This document shows, piece by piece, positions 23,241 through 32,016 of a stretch of DNA of 64,000 nucleotides. The DNA comes from Bog-473 sp036502025 (lineage in GTDB: Bacteria; Actinomycetota; Acidimicrobiia; Acidimicrobiales; RAAP-2). The stretch spans positions 1 to 64,000 of the forward strand of contig DASXZJ010000025.1 in assembly GCA_036502025.1 (NCBI GenBank), in the 5' to 3' direction. The first letter of the stretch is position 1; the number at the start of each line of letters is the position of its first letter. The notes beneath the pieces were generated by a model. That model had not been told where the DNA came from. It saw only the letters and a list, made by a program, of their open reading frames with translations, and ran no database searches. A program made the translations under genes and the position numbers.

Positions 23241-24497
23241 TTGATTCCGGACTCACGCCGACGAACGGCACCAGCGTCGGTGGACCGCTGGCCCCGCTTG
23301 GCCGTCATCGCGGTGTTCTTCGTGCACGGTTTCTTGTTCGCCTCCTGGACGGCGCACATACCCCAGCTGAAGGAGCACCTCGGGCTGAGCGACGGCCGGC
23401 TCGGACTCGCCTTGCTCGGGGCCCCCATCGGTTCGGTCCTGGCTCTGGCGGTGGCTGCCCGCCTCCTGTCGAGAGTCGGAAGCGGGCCGATGGTCCGCCT
23501 GGCGCTACTCGGGTATTGCGTCTCGGGACCATTCATCGGGCTCACCGGTTCGTTCGGGACCTTCCTCATCGCCTTCCTGCTCTGGGGCTTCTTCCAGGGG
23601 ATGCTCGATGTGTCGATGAACACCCAGGCCATCGCGGTCGAGCGGCTCTCCGGCCGGGTCCTGCTGCCGGGTTTCCATGGTTCTTGGAGTACGGGCGGCC
23701 TCGTCGGTGCGGTCACCGGAGCCTCGGCGGTGGGACTGGGCGTCTCGTTGAGTGAGCAGCTGCTGATCCTGGCGATACCGTGCCTGCTGGTGGCCGGCTG
23801 GCTCACGAGCCGGATGATCCCCGACCAGAGGGTCGAGGACGACCCTGAAGCTTCGATCGGCCGTCGCCCATGGCGCCAAGGCGTGCTGCAAAGGGAGCTC
23901 ATCGTCCTCGGGGGCATCAACTTCGCCGACATGCTCTGCGAGGGCGCCGCGGCCGATTGGGCCGCTGTCTATCTCCGCAACTCGCTGCACACGACGCCCC
24001 TGGTGGCCGGAATGGGTTTTGCCATCTACTCCCTCGCCATGCTGGTCGTTCGTCTCTCCGGCAACCGGCTCTTCACCAGGTTCGCCGCCCACCGACTGCT
24101 CCCCGTGCTCGCGGTCATGGCCACGCTCGGATTCGCCGCCGGTCTCGTCATCGCCCGTCCCGTGAGCGTGCTGATTGGATTCGCCGTGCTCGGAGCGGGG
24201 CTTGGAAGCGTCGTCCCGATGACCCTCAGGGCGGCCGGAGCGGTGAGCAACGTGAACACCGGAAGGGCAGTCGCCTCGGTGGCCGGCTGTGGCTGGGCCG
24301 GCTACGTCGTGGGACCGGTCGTGATCGGCGCCATTGCCTCCTCGACGACGCTGCGTGCCGCCCTCTTCCTGATCCCGGTGCTCACCGGCATCGTGGCGGT
24401 GGGTACGGGGACGGCGAAAGGAATGCGGCGCTCGGCGCCACCCGCCGGGGCATTGCCGAGCGCACCCAAGAGTGAAGCTGCGGACGGTGCGCTATGA
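23241..24497 (+). CDS. MFS transporter (YbjJ-like)
   Basis: The 418-aa protein has about 12 hydrophobic spans in two six-helix halves, with an N-terminal LAVIAVFFVHGFLFASWTAH and the loop HLGLSDGRLGLALLGAPIGS. That arrangement is typical of the YbjJ/fucose-permease-like MFS branch (family inference). LLWGFFQGMLDVSMNTQA and PGFHGSWSTGGLVG are conserved in that branch. A TTG start at 23241 is the only start near the preceding stop, 2 bases after deoR. In E. coli ybjJ is next to the HAD phosphatase gene ybjI, which makes the HAD neighbour here notable. The exported or imported compound is unknown. Confidence 0.87.
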   Translation: MIPDSRRRTAPASVDRWPRLAVIAVFFVHGFLFASWTAHIPQLKEHLGLSDGRLGLALLGAPIGSVLALAVAARLLSRVGSGPMVRLALLGYCVSGPFIGLTGSFGTFLIAFLLWGFFQGMLDVSMNTQAIAVERLSGRVLLPGFHGSWSTGGLVGAVTGASAVGLGVSLSEQLLILAIPCLLVAGWLTSRMIPDQRVEDDPEASIGRRPWRQGVLQRELIVLGGINFADMLCEGAAADWAAVYLRNSLHTTPLVAGMGFAIYSLAMLVVRLSGNRLFTRFAAHRLLPVLAVMATLGFAAGLVIARPVSVLIGFAVLGAGLGSVVPMTLRAAGAVSNVNTGRAVASVAGCGWAGYVVGPVVIGAIASSTTLRAALFLIPVLTGIVAVGTGTAKGMRRSAPPAGALPSAPKSEAADGAL

Positions 24498-24547
24498 ACC
24501 GACCAACCGAGAGCGCTTGGGGTCGAGTCCTCAGATTGAGGAAAATC

Positions 24548-24602
24548 GCAATGTCCCGGTGACCGTCACCCGACGGTCACGCATGCGGACGATCGCGACA
24601 TA
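24548..24602. repeat. Structured intergenic repeat sharing GCAATGTCCCG with 21772-21782
   Basis: This stretch begins with GCAATGTCCCG, identical over 11 bases to the arm of the hairpin after nrdJ. It contains a perfect hairpin GTGACCGT/ACGGTCAC (24559-24580) and ends CGCGACAT, which is inverted to ATGTCCCG at its start with one mismatch. It may act as a terminator for the MFS operon or be a remnant of a mobile element end. No T-tract is seen. Confidence 0.45.
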
Positions 24603-24680
24603 GCGGCGGGAAGGATCCCTCATCGCCGAGGTCGGGCGGGCTATCGTGCCGGCTCAGAGGGCGGACCAAGGGAGGCTGTT

Positions 24681-25277
24681 ATGGCTGTCGCCTATCCGAT
24701 GACCATCGATGTCCCGCCGGGCCCGGCGAAGATACCGCCAGTCAAGGTCCTGACCAACTGGCTGGTCTACATCCCGCAGTTCATCTGGGTGTACCTCCTC
24801 AGCATCGTGGCCTTTATTGCCGCCGTCGTCTGCTGGTTCTCCATCGTGTTCACCGGCACGGCGCCGGAGGGCCCGACCCTGTTCATCACCGGGGTCCTTC
24901 GCTACCAGTGGCGCGTGATCACCGGACTCTTCGAGTGGGCCGAGCCGAATCCGCCCTTCACCCCGATCCCGCAAGGGTTCGCCGATCCCGGCGGCTACCC
25001 CGCCGTCTTGAACCTCACGCCGGTGAGCGGCGAGCGCAACCGGGGCACCGTAGCCATCCGGATCATTCTCTGCATCCCGCAGTTCATTGCACTGTGGCTC
25101 CTCAACATCGCCAGTGAAGTCTGTCTCCTCATCTCGTGGTTCATCGCCTTGTTCACCGGGGAATGGAACCCGGCCCTGAAGGACTTCTGCATGAGTGTGT
25201 TCCGGTGGCAACTTCGGGTGGCGTCGTACTACCTATTGTTGAACGACGAGTACCCGCCGTTCAGCCTGGAGGCCTAG
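24681..25277 (+). CDS. DUF4389 membrane protein
   Basis: A 198-aa membrane protein of the DUF4389 family. The domain occurs as two related halves, each with a PQFI-W or PQFI-LW hydrophobic helix pair: IPQFIWVYLLSIVAFIAAVV with WFSIVFTG, and IPQFIALWLLNIASEVCLLI with SWFIALFTG. Each is followed by a WR/RWQLRV amphipathic segment and a YPPF end motif. Four membrane spans are expected. Function is unknown in the family. The ATG at 24681 follows GGGAGG. It is monocistronic by spacing. Confidence 0.85.
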   Translation: MAVAYPMTIDVPPGPAKIPPVKVLTNWLVYIPQFIWVYLLSIVAFIAAVVCWFSIVFTGTAPEGPTLFITGVLRYQWRVITGLFEWAEPNPPFTPIPQGFADPGGYPAVLNLTPVSGERNRGTVAIRIILCIPQFIALWLLNIASEVCLLISWFIALFTGEWNPALKDFCMSVFRWQLRVASYYLLLNDEYPPFSLEA

Positions 25278-25350
25278 GAGCGAACGGGGCGGGTCGGGCA
25301 CGGGGTCTTGACAGGCCGACCGACTGACCAGCGCCACGCACTTCGACGGC

Positions 25351-26319
25351 TCAGTGTTGGGGCGTCAGCACCATTCGTCTCGTCGGTCCGGCTGACGGAG
25401 CATTCCAGCAGACCGCCACTTCGGCCAGCGGCCTGGAGACGACCTCGATCGCAAACGAACCCTGGTCGATCTCGGCGGCGAGCTGGGGGAGCACGGAGAG
25501 GATCCCAGCGGCGCTGACCGACCCCTGTCCGCTGCCGAGGAAGTGAATGTTCGCCTGCCGCAGGGCAGCCGACGGCAGGCTGACATTGGCCCCGGCGACG
25601 GCTCCGATCTGGATCCAGGAGATGAGCTTGCTCCGATCCGAGCGTCCCGTCAGCACGGGCATGATCGCTGATTCGGCCGGGCTGCCCCAGAGATAGTCGA
25701 GAACGATATCAACCTCGGCGGCCTTGGTCTTCAAGTCGTGCGTAACCAGTGCGGGGTCAGCCGCGAGATCGATCGTGTCGTCAGCCCCGAGATCGCCCAG
25801 GGCGGCGAGCTTGTCCGGCCCGCGTCCGGCCGCCACGACGGTGCCGGCCCCGAGATGCTTGGCGATCTGAATGGCCAGCTGTCCGGCCGAGCCGGTGGCG
25901 CCGAGTATCAGGACCGACTGCCCGGTCGTGAGGGCGACCCTTTGGTGCAGCGCCACCCACGAGGACATACCCGGGTTCATCGCGGCCGCCAACCGGATGG
26001 GGTCTGCGCCGGGGGGAAGGGGGATAGCACGGCGTAGGTCGACCACCGTGAGCTCGGCCATGGAGCCGTACACCGTGTCGGGCAGGATGAAGTAGACGAG
26101 TGACCCATCGGATCGGCGACCGACACCGTCGATGCCTGGAATGAGCGGGAGCTCGTCGGTCGCGGTGTAGTGGGTTCCGTTCGCTTGCGAGCGGACGCGT
26201 GGATGCAATCCAGATGCCAGGACGTCGATCACCTCCTCGTGCTCGCCGGCTGGGAGGGGTGGGGCGAACTCTTCGTAGCGAGGGGGATGCTCAAACTGGC
26301 GGACGACGGCGGCGTGCAT
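25351..26319 (-). CDS. Quinone oxidoreductase-like MDR-family protein
   Basis: The 322-aa medium-chain dehydrogenase/reductase has the GroES-like N-terminal half (VIDVLASGLHPRVRSQANGTHYT, PLIPGIDGVG), then the Rossmann half with VLILGATGSAGQLAIQIAK (cofactor loop) and GADDTIDL. It lacks the catalytic- and structural-zinc Cys clusters, so it belongs to the zinc-free quinone-oxidoreductase side, reducing quinones or enones with NAD(P)H. It is divergent from a MarR regulator across a 99-base gap that contains a perfect 25-bp palindrome, strongly suggesting control by that regulator in response to electrophiles. Confidence 0.87.
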   Translation of the reverse strand: MHAAVVRQFEHPPRYEEFAPPLPAGEHEEVIDVLASGLHPRVRSQANGTHYTATDELPLIPGIDGVGRRSDGSLVYFILPDTVYGSMAELTVVDLRRAIPLPPGADPIRLAAAMNPGMSSWVALHQRVALTTGQSVLILGATGSAGQLAIQIAKHLGAGTVVAAGRGPDKLAALGDLGADDTIDLAADPALVTHDLKTKAAEVDIVLDYLWGSPAESAIMPVLTGRSDRSKLISWIQIGAVAGANVSLPSAALRQANIHFLGSGQGSVSAAGILSVLPQLAAEIDQGSFAIEVVSRPLAEVAVCWNAPSAGPTRRMVLTPQH

Positions 26320-26377
26320 CGAACGTGGTCCTCCGGGATGTGATGGGCCGTAAGCCGTTTACCTGGTCTCGCCAAGC

Positions 26378-26402
26378 AGTTACTTTGTATCACAAAGTAA
26401 CT
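26378..26402. promoter_or_regulatory. MarR operator, perfect 25-bp palindrome
   Basis: Arms AGTTACTTTGT and ACAAAGTAACT are perfectly inverted around a 3-base centre. The site ends 16 bases before the MarR ATG and 58 bases from the oxidoreductase start. This is a typical MarR-dimer operator controlling both divergent genes. Confidence 0.8.
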
Positions 26403-26418
26403 CCACTACGATGGGGTC

Positions 26419-26871
26419 ATGGCCACCAAGCGGGACAACGTCCTGACTTCGGAATTGGTGGACGCCCTGGTCCAACTGAGCTTTGCCGTCCACCAGGTCC
26501 TGGCTCGAGTCTCGGCTGAGCACAACCTGTCGGTGACTCAACTCCGCCTGCTTGGCCTGCTGCGCGATCGGACACCGCCGATGACGGCGATTGCCGAGCA
26601 CCTTGGGTTGGATCGTTCGTCCGTCACGGGGCTCATAACCCGGGCCGAGCAGCGCGGACTCGTTGTGCGCACCACCTCGGCGCACGACGCCCGAGTGACC
26701 GTGGTGAGCGCCACCCCTCTCGCCTTTGACGTCGGCCGGCAGATCGCGTCGAAGGTCACATCGGAGATCGAAGCACTGGTGGCCGACGTACCCAACGCTG
26801 AGCGCGACCGCATGGTGCGAGTGGTGAAAGTGGTTCTGGGAAGGCCGAGCGCAGACGATCAGGTCGTCTGA
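26419..26871 (+). CDS. MarR-family transcriptional regulator
   Basis: A 150-aa winged-helix regulator: N-terminal dimer helix (SELVDALVQLSFAVHQVLAR), helix-turn-helix MTAIAEHLGLDRSSVTGLIT at residues 54-73, the wing with EQRGLVVRTTSAHDARVTVV (conserved D-x-R), and a C-terminal helix. It has no Cys, so oxidation sensing of the OhrR type is unlikely; phenolic or quinone ligands are more probable. It should bind the palindrome upstream and repress itself and the divergent oxidoreductase. Its 3' end overlaps the convergent GT39-like gene by 13 bases. Confidence 0.9.
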   Translation: MATKRDNVLTSELVDALVQLSFAVHQVLARVSAEHNLSVTQLRLLGLLRDRTPPMTAIAEHLGLDRSSVTGLITRAEQRGLVVRTTSAHDARVTVVSATPLAFDVGRQIASKVTSEIEALVADVPNAERDRMVRVVKVVLGRPSADDQVV

Positions 26872-28322
26872 CCGCGGTCGGCCACATGCCATGAAGCGCG
26901 GAGCCGCTGGGCCAGCAGCACCATGCTTGGTGCGGCCAGGACGACCAGGCACACTTCGAAAGGAGCGCGGTAGCGCACCAGGGCGATGACCAACGCACTG
27001 ACCAGGGTGACCACTCCCGCTGGGACCAGGAGGAACCACTGGTCGATGCGGTGCCGCCGCAGAATGACGATGCCGGCGATGGCGAAAGGCAGGAGGCCGT
27101 AATAGAACCCGAGGCCGACGAGCGACGCCACGTACGGCCGCCCCTCGTTCGTCTCAGCTTGGGCCATCTGGGCCGGCTTGTAGAGATCCCATTCACGGCC
27201 GACCCGGGCCAGCATGACAATCGGGAGTCGATCGAGATGGTGACCGACGTATTCCAACGCGACATGCTGCTCCCGCGAGGACTTCACGGATTCATCGCCC
27301 CCGCCCTTGAGCGCAGTAGCACAGGTCTCGCTCCATATGCCGATGTCGGGTCCGCTGTAGGTCTGGGGGCAGTTCGAGCCCAACAGGGCCAAGCCGTCGC
27401 CGGTGGAGATATAGGTCGCGTCCTTGAACGTGGCCAGGTTCCGCCCTACCCATGGGGCCAGAACGAGCAACGCCGCCAACAACCCGACGCCGAGCAATAG
27501 AAATCGACGTCGCCACGGGACCTGACAGGCGACCAGGGCGGCCGGAACCAAAAGCGCAGGGATGAACAGGATGAGCTCGGCCCGCACCAGAGCTTCGATC
27601 CCGCAGGCCAGGCCGAGCAGCCCAGCTGCCCATGCCGTCGGCCGGCGGATGACGCGGAGCAACGCCAAGAGGATGAGAGCCATGAAGAGCATGGCGGGCG
27701 TCTCCGACATCAGGATGCCGCTGGGCATCCAGAAGTTCGGGGCGAGCGCGGCCAAGGCGGCTGCGGTCAGGCCCACCCACGGGCCGGCCACGGCCCGGCC
27801 CAGCAGCCCGACACAGAGGACGACGGCGGCACCCAGTACTGCCATGACCAGCAATGAAGACGAGGTGCCGCCGCGCAGACCGACGATGTACGCGCCGGCA
27901 CCCAGGAGCAGGGAGGTCATCGGCGGATGGGCGGCCGATGGGTTGATGCTGAAGGGCGCTCGGAAGAACTGCCCGTAGCGCAGGCCGATCGTCGTGGCGT
28001 AGTACCAGAAGGAGTCGTACAGCGTGCCGTTCTGGAACCGGGTGTAGGTGAGGACGTACACGACCCGCAGCGCCAGCGCGCCCATGGTGATGGATGCGAG
28101 AATCAGCCTGAAGCGACGGCGCGTCAGCTCTCCGCCAAGAGCAAAAGGGGGCGTCGAACGGGGCGCACCACCTCCCGTTGGCGCTCCCTCGGTTTGCGGG
28201 GCAGCCAGCCACTCAGCCTCCAACCCCGGTCGTGACGACCCCGCAAGCAGGGGCTGAGGACCGGTCATGGGTAGCGCGGCGTTGGCGCGGTCGACGAATC
28301 CGGGGTCAAGAGGCCAGCTCAT
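26859..28322 (-). CDS. GT39-like (ArnT/PMT-type) membrane glycosyltransferase
   Basis: A 487-aa integral membrane protein with about ten hydrophobic helices. The first periplasmic loop after helix 1 (TRFQNGTLYDSFWYYATTIG) contains the acidic residue position used for metal/lipid-phosphate binding in the GT-C fold, followed by AAHPPMTSLLLGAGAYIVG. It probably transfers a sugar from a polyprenyl-phosphate carrier to an exported lipid or protein. The long N-terminal Pro/Gly-rich stretch (residues 1-65) is cytoplasmic; a later start at 28268 is possible. It overlaps the upstream DUF302 gene by 17 bases, so coupled translation is likely. Confidence 0.75.
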   Translation of the reverse strand: MSWPLDPGFVDRANAALPMTGPQPLLAGSSRPGLEAEWLAAPQTEGAPTGGGAPRSTPPFALGGELTRRRFRLILASITMGALALRVVYVLTYTRFQNGTLYDSFWYYATTIGLRYGQFFRAPFSINPSAAHPPMTSLLLGAGAYIVGLRGGTSSSLLVMAVLGAAVVLCVGLLGRAVAGPWVGLTAAALAALAPNFWMPSGILMSETPAMLFMALILLALLRVIRRPTAWAAGLLGLACGIEALVRAELILFIPALLVPAALVACQVPWRRRFLLLGVGLLAALLVLAPWVGRNLATFKDATYISTGDGLALLGSNCPQTYSGPDIGIWSETCATALKGGGDESVKSSREQHVALEYVGHHLDRLPIVMLARVGREWDLYKPAQMAQAETNEGRPYVASLVGLGFYYGLLPFAIAGIVILRRHRIDQWFLLVPAGVVTLVSALVIALVRYRAPFEVCLVVLAAPSMVLLAQRLRASWHVADRGQTT

Positions 28323-28701
28323 CGGTGAGCGGGCCGATTCCGACCAGGCGGGTCGCCAGCTCGGCGTCCAGACGATGGCGTTCGGCCAGCACGGCGGGAT
28401 CGAGGTAGCTCAGCGTGGTGTGTCCGAGGTCGTCCCACACGAGCACTTTGAGCGGCAGATCCAGGGCGGCCAGGGGCGCGGCCTCCATGACCGGCGTACC
28501 GCCGGTCGGGCTGCCGAAGATGACGACCTTGGTGTCCCTCAGATCCAGCCCCCGCCGCCTCGCCTCACCGCTGTGGTCGATGACCGCGAAGACCATCATT
28601 CCCTTGGCCGCCACGAGCGCGGTGAGTCTGGCGACGGCCTGGTCGACGGTCCCGGCGGTCGGCTTGGAGATGATGCCCGAGGTCGTGGTCGGCTCCGCCA
28701 T
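28306..28701 (-). CDS. DUF302 family protein
   Basis: The 131-aa protein is a DUF302 domain: TVDQAVARLTALVAAKGMMV, FAVIDHSGEARRRGLDL, KVVIFGSPTGGTPVMEAAPL and DLPLKVLVWDDLGHTTLSYL are the conserved strands. Structures in the family show a small alpha/beta fold, and its role is unknown, though members are often near redox or metal genes. It is cytoplasmic. Its stop lies inside the start of the membrane glycosyltransferase gene. Confidence 0.88.
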   Translation of the reverse strand: MAEPTTTSGIISKPTAGTVDQAVARLTALVAAKGMMVFAVIDHSGEARRRGLDLRDTKVVIFGSPTGGTPVMEAAPLAALDLPLKVLVWDDLGHTTLSYLDPAVLAERHRLDAELATRLVGIGPLTDELAS

Positions 28702-28755
28702 GGTGCTGCCTCCTTTGGATCCCGGTAACGCAGTGCTGCCCGAAACTATCCCGGG

Positions 28756-29157
28756 CTACCCGGGCGCATTGAGCCCGAGGCGGCGCTGCTCAACGAGCAG
28801 GCAGCGGTCCTCGACGTAGAGCAAGCCGGCGGCGCGGGCCAGGTCGCGTGCCTTATCGGACGCGATGCCGAGCTGGAGCCACACTGCCGTGGCACCGACG
28901 GCGATGGCTTGGCGGACTACCTCCGGTGTCTCGGCTGAGGGCCGAAAGACGTTGACCAGCCCCACTTGCTCGGGAACCTCGGCCAGCGTCGGGAACGCAG
29001 GTTCACCGAGGATCACATCGGCGTGCGGGTTGACCGGGATGATGCGCCAGCCATGGTCCTGCATGTGCGCCGGTACGGAGTGCGCCGCCTTTTCCGGCTT
29101 TGCGCTCGCACCGACCACGGTGATGATGCGGTAGGACCTGAGGATGTGCTCGACCAT
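28756..29157 (-). CDS. CoA-binding domain protein (YccU-like)
   Basis: A 133-aa stand-alone CoA-binding Rossmann domain, as in the N-terminal part of succinyl-CoA synthetase alpha. Visible: YRIITVVGASAKPEKAAHSV (cofactor loop), WRIIPVNPHADVILGEPAFP, VGLVNVFRPSAETPEVVRQA and AVWLQLGIASDKARDLARAA, ending with YVEDRCLLVEQRRL containing the usual Cys-Leu-x-x-E-x-x-R. Members bind CoA or related nucleotides, and some are linked to protein CoAlation or stress, but no function is firm. The ATG at 29157 gives the standard N-terminus; longer frames are shadows. Confidence 0.88.
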   Translation of the reverse strand: MVEHILRSYRIITVVGASAKPEKAAHSVPAHMQDHGWRIIPVNPHADVILGEPAFPTLAEVPEQVGLVNVFRPSAETPEVVRQAIAVGATAVWLQLGIASDKARDLARAAGLLYVEDRCLLVEQRRLGLNAPG

Positions 29158-29296
29158 GACCGCAGAGTACTGATGCCGCGCCGGTAGACGGGCGCCGGCG
29201 TCCGCTGATAGACATCGCTCCGCCCACCGCGCCTGGTTCACCTGGGTGCGCCACCGGCGGTCCGGGATGGCCCGCCCGAGCCAGGAGACCACCATC

Positions 29297-30328
29297 ATGG
29301 CGTACGACTTCGCAGCTGACCGTCGGCTCGACCCCAGGCTCAAGAGCTTCCTGTCCGCCCTTCCCAGCGAACATGCTCCCGACGTGGATAGCCGGGAGGT
29401 TTTGCTCGCCCAGGCCAACTCGGACGCGGCTCGTGAGGCACGAAAGCTGGCCACGTCCTTCATGGACCTCTGCGACACCGAGGAGATCGCCCCGTCAAAG
29501 GGTTTGAACATCCACACCGAGAAGATCGACTCCGCCCCCGACGGCAACTCGATCAACCTTCAGGTCATCCGGCCCGAGACGGAAGAAACGCTGCCCTGCG
29601 TCTACTACATCCATGGCGGGGGCATGGCGTCGTTGTCGTGCTTCGACGGGATGTACCGCGCCTGGGGCAAGATCATCGCGGCCAACGGCGTCGCCGTCGT
29701 GATGGTCGATTTCCGGAACTCGGTCGAGCCTTCGTCCGCGCCTGAAGTGGCCCCCTACCCGGCCGGGCTCAATGACTGCGTCTCGGGGCTCAAATGGGTC
29801 CTGGCGAACGGGGCGGAACTGAGCATCGATCCGTCGCGCGTCGTGGTGGCCGGCGAGAGCGGCGGCGGCAACCTGACGCTGGCCACCGGCCTGAAGTTGA
29901 AGCGGGACGGCGACCTTGCCCTCATCAAGGGTCTCTACGCCCTGTGCCCCTACATAGCGGGTCAATGGCCGCGGCCAGAGAACCCTTCCTCGGTCGAGAA
30001 CAACGGGATCCTGCTGGACCTGCACAACAATCGGGGCGCCATGGGATACGGGATCGAGGCCTTCAACGCTCGCGACCCCCTCGCCTGGCCGTCCTTCGCC
30101 ACGGCCGACGACGTGGCCGGCTTTCCCCCGACGGTCATCAACGTGAACGAGTGTGACCCCCTGCGCGACGAAGGGATCAACTTCTACCGGATGCTGATGG
30201 GCGCCGGGGTCCCCGCCCGGTGCCGCCAGATGATGGGCACCATGCACGGCACCGAGATATTCGCGATCGCCTGCCCCGACGTCAGTCACGACACCGCCCG
30301 CGACATCGCCGCCTTCGCCAGGGAGTAG
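29297..30328 (+). CDS. HSL-type alpha/beta-hydrolase (carboxylesterase)
   Basis: The 343-aa protein is a hormone-sensitive-lipase-type esterase. The oxyanion-hole motif YYIHGGGMASLS is near residue 105, the nucleophile elbow is GESGGGNLTLATGL near 190, the acid is in NVNECDPLRDEGINFYR near 285 and the His is in MMGTMHGTEIF near 320. The N-terminal 90 residues form a cap. The Gly after Ser makes it GESGG, typical of the bacterial HSL family IV. Short-chain esters are the likely substrate class. AGGAGA lies 9 bases before the ATG at 29297. Confidence 0.88.
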   Translation: MAYDFAADRRLDPRLKSFLSALPSEHAPDVDSREVLLAQANSDAAREARKLATSFMDLCDTEEIAPSKGLNIHTEKIDSAPDGNSINLQVIRPETEETLPCVYYIHGGGMASLSCFDGMYRAWGKIIAANGVAVVMVDFRNSVEPSSAPEVAPYPAGLNDCVSGLKWVLANGAELSIDPSRVVVAGESGGGNLTLATGLKLKRDGDLALIKGLYALCPYIAGQWPRPENPSSVENNGILLDLHNNRGAMGYGIEAFNARDPLAWPSFATADDVAGFPPTVINVNECDPLRDEGINFYRMLMGAGVPARCRQMMGTMHGTEIFAIACPDVSHDTARDIAAFARE

Positions 30329-30403
30329 CGCTCGGCATTTCGAGACGGCGCCTTAGCTCCAGCCCGTCGGTCATTGACCGCAGGAGCCTCTCGGTGAGAG
30401 AAT

Positions 30404-31300
30404 GTGACGATGACTCTCTCAGAGACTCAGGTGGCCGCCCCGCCCTCGGGTGCCACCCCGGCCGAGCCGCTGGGCCCCGAATCGCTCACCTGGAAGATGG
30501 GGCTGCCCAGGACGGCGCTGCTGCTGGCCGGCCGCGCCCTGTTCCTCCAGACCATGCACCCGGTCGTCGGCGCCGGGGTACGCGATTTCTCGACGTTCCG
30601 GACCGATCCGTGGGGACGGTTGGATCGGACGCTGGAGTCCCTCCAGATCCAGATGTTCGGTGGCGCGCGTTCGATCGACGAGGCGCAGCGCCTGCGCGAG
30701 CTCCACAAGAAGATCCGGGGCATCGGCTTCGACGGCGAGCGCTACCGCGCGCTGAACCCCGAGGCGTACGCCTGGGTCCACCTCTCGAACTTCGACACCG
30801 CCTTGTGCTTCGACCGCTGGTTCATCCGGGCCCATGACCGACCCGCCCAGGAGCGGCTCTATGCCGAGTGGCGACGGGTGGGTCGGGTGCTCGGCATCCG
30901 GGAGGAGCACCTCCCGGCCGACATCGCCGGCCTGCGGGCCTACGTGGACGATGTGGTCGAGCACACCCTCCGGGACAACGAGATGGCGCGTGAGCTGCTC
31001 CAGAGCCTCCGCCTCGACGATGTCTCCGCTCCTCCGTTGCCGTACGTTCCCGAGCCGCTCTGGAAGGTGCTGCGCCCGTTGAGCCGGCAGCTCCTGCACG
31101 ACACCACCGTCGGGACCCTCCCGTCTGGGCTGCGCCAGAAGCTGGGGCTGGCCTGGTCGTCGATCGACCGCCGGCGGCTGCAGGGCATCGCCCTCGCGGT
31201 GCGGGCCGCCTCGCTCCCGGTTCCGGATCGCCTGATGCAGTATCCCCTGGCGTACCGGGCCCAGTGCGCCCATCGCGCCGTCCGGGTGTCCACCCCATGA
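30404..31300 (+). CDS. MpaB/DUF2236-family oxygenase-like protein
   Basis: A 298-aa protein of the MpaB (DUF2236) family, haem-containing oxygenases in fungi and latex-clearing-type proteins in bacteria. Conserved segments: LLLAGRALFLQTMHPVVGAG with the His, DFSTFRTDPWGRLDRTLESL, and RALNPEAYAWVHLSNFDTAL with the second His, WVH. The GTG at 30404 or the ATG at 30410 could be the start. It overlaps the following TetR gene at ATGA, so the two form an operon. Substrate unknown. A second MpaB-type protein is encoded at 48.5-49.5 kb. Confidence 0.83.
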   Translation: MTMTLSETQVAAPPSGATPAEPLGPESLTWKMGLPRTALLLAGRALFLQTMHPVVGAGVRDFSTFRTDPWGRLDRTLESLQIQMFGGARSIDEAQRLRELHKKIRGIGFDGERYRALNPEAYAWVHLSNFDTALCFDRWFIRAHDRPAQERLYAEWRRVGRVLGIREEHLPADIAGLRAYVDDVVEHTLRDNEMARELLQSLRLDDVSAPPLPYVPEPLWKVLRPLSRQLLHDTTVGTLPSGLRQKLGLAWSSIDRRRLQGIALAVRAASLPVPDRLMQYPLAYRAQCAHRAVRVSTP

Positions 31301-31953
31301 CCGTTGTCCTGGCCGATCTGCTCAGCGACCGGGAGTCCGGGGACGGCGAGCATGAACGGGTTCTCGATGCCGCGCTGAGCGCCTTCCTGGATTTCGGCAT
31401 CCGCCGGACGAGCATGGGGGAGATCGCCAAGCGCAGCGCCATCAGCCCGGCCACGCTGTACCGGCGCTTCGCCGGGAAGGACGACGTGGTCTGGGCGGTG
31501 GGCCGCCGGGAGGCGAGGCAGCTCATCCTCCTGGTCGATCGTGAGGTCGATCCGGCGGCGCCGGCCGAGGATCAGGTCGTCTCCATGTTCGTGGCGTTCC
31601 TCCAAGGGCTACGAAACAATCGGCTCCTGTCCCGGCTGCTGGCGACCGAGCCCGAGGTGGTGCTCCCTCTCCTCACCATTCACGGCGGCCCGGCGTTGCA
31701 GCTGGGGCGGGCCTACCTGGCCGATTTCATCCGTCGGCTGCAGGAGCAGGGGCAGGTCCGCCGCTTCGATCCCGATCCCGTGGCGGAGATGGTGGCCCGG
31801 GTGGCCCTTTCCATGGCCCTGACCCCCCAGACCTGTATCCCCGTCGACGACGAGCGGGCGGCCCGGGACTTCGCCCGCCAACACGTCGCCGCCGTGCTGG
31901 GCGTCACGGGTTCGGGTTCCTCGGGTTCCCGATCCCCCTCTGGAACGCCGTAA
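31297..31953 (+). CDS. TetR-family transcriptional regulator
   Basis: A 218-aa repressor: helix-turn-helix at residues 22-65 (VLDAALSAFLDFGIRRTSMG, EIAKRSAISPATLYRRFAGK) and a C-terminal ligand domain of unrecognised specificity. The tail (GSGSSGSRSPSGTP) is low complexity. The ATG at 31297 overlaps the stop of the MpaB-type gene, implying co-transcription and control of that gene or itself. No clear palindrome was located in front of the operon. Confidence 0.87.
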   Translation: MTVVLADLLSDRESGDGEHERVLDAALSAFLDFGIRRTSMGEIAKRSAISPATLYRRFAGKDDVVWAVGRREARQLILLVDREVDPAAPAEDQVVSMFVAFLQGLRNNRLLSRLLATEPEVVLPLLTIHGGPALQLGRAYLADFIRRLQEQGQVRRFDPDPVAEMVARVALSMALTPQTCIPVDDERAARDFARQHVAAVLGVTGSGSSGSRSPSGTP

Positions 31954-32016
31954 CAGAAGCCCGGCCCTGAAGGTAGGGTGGCGCGCCGACGGGTGTGCCG
32001 GTGACTGGGGGCGAGG

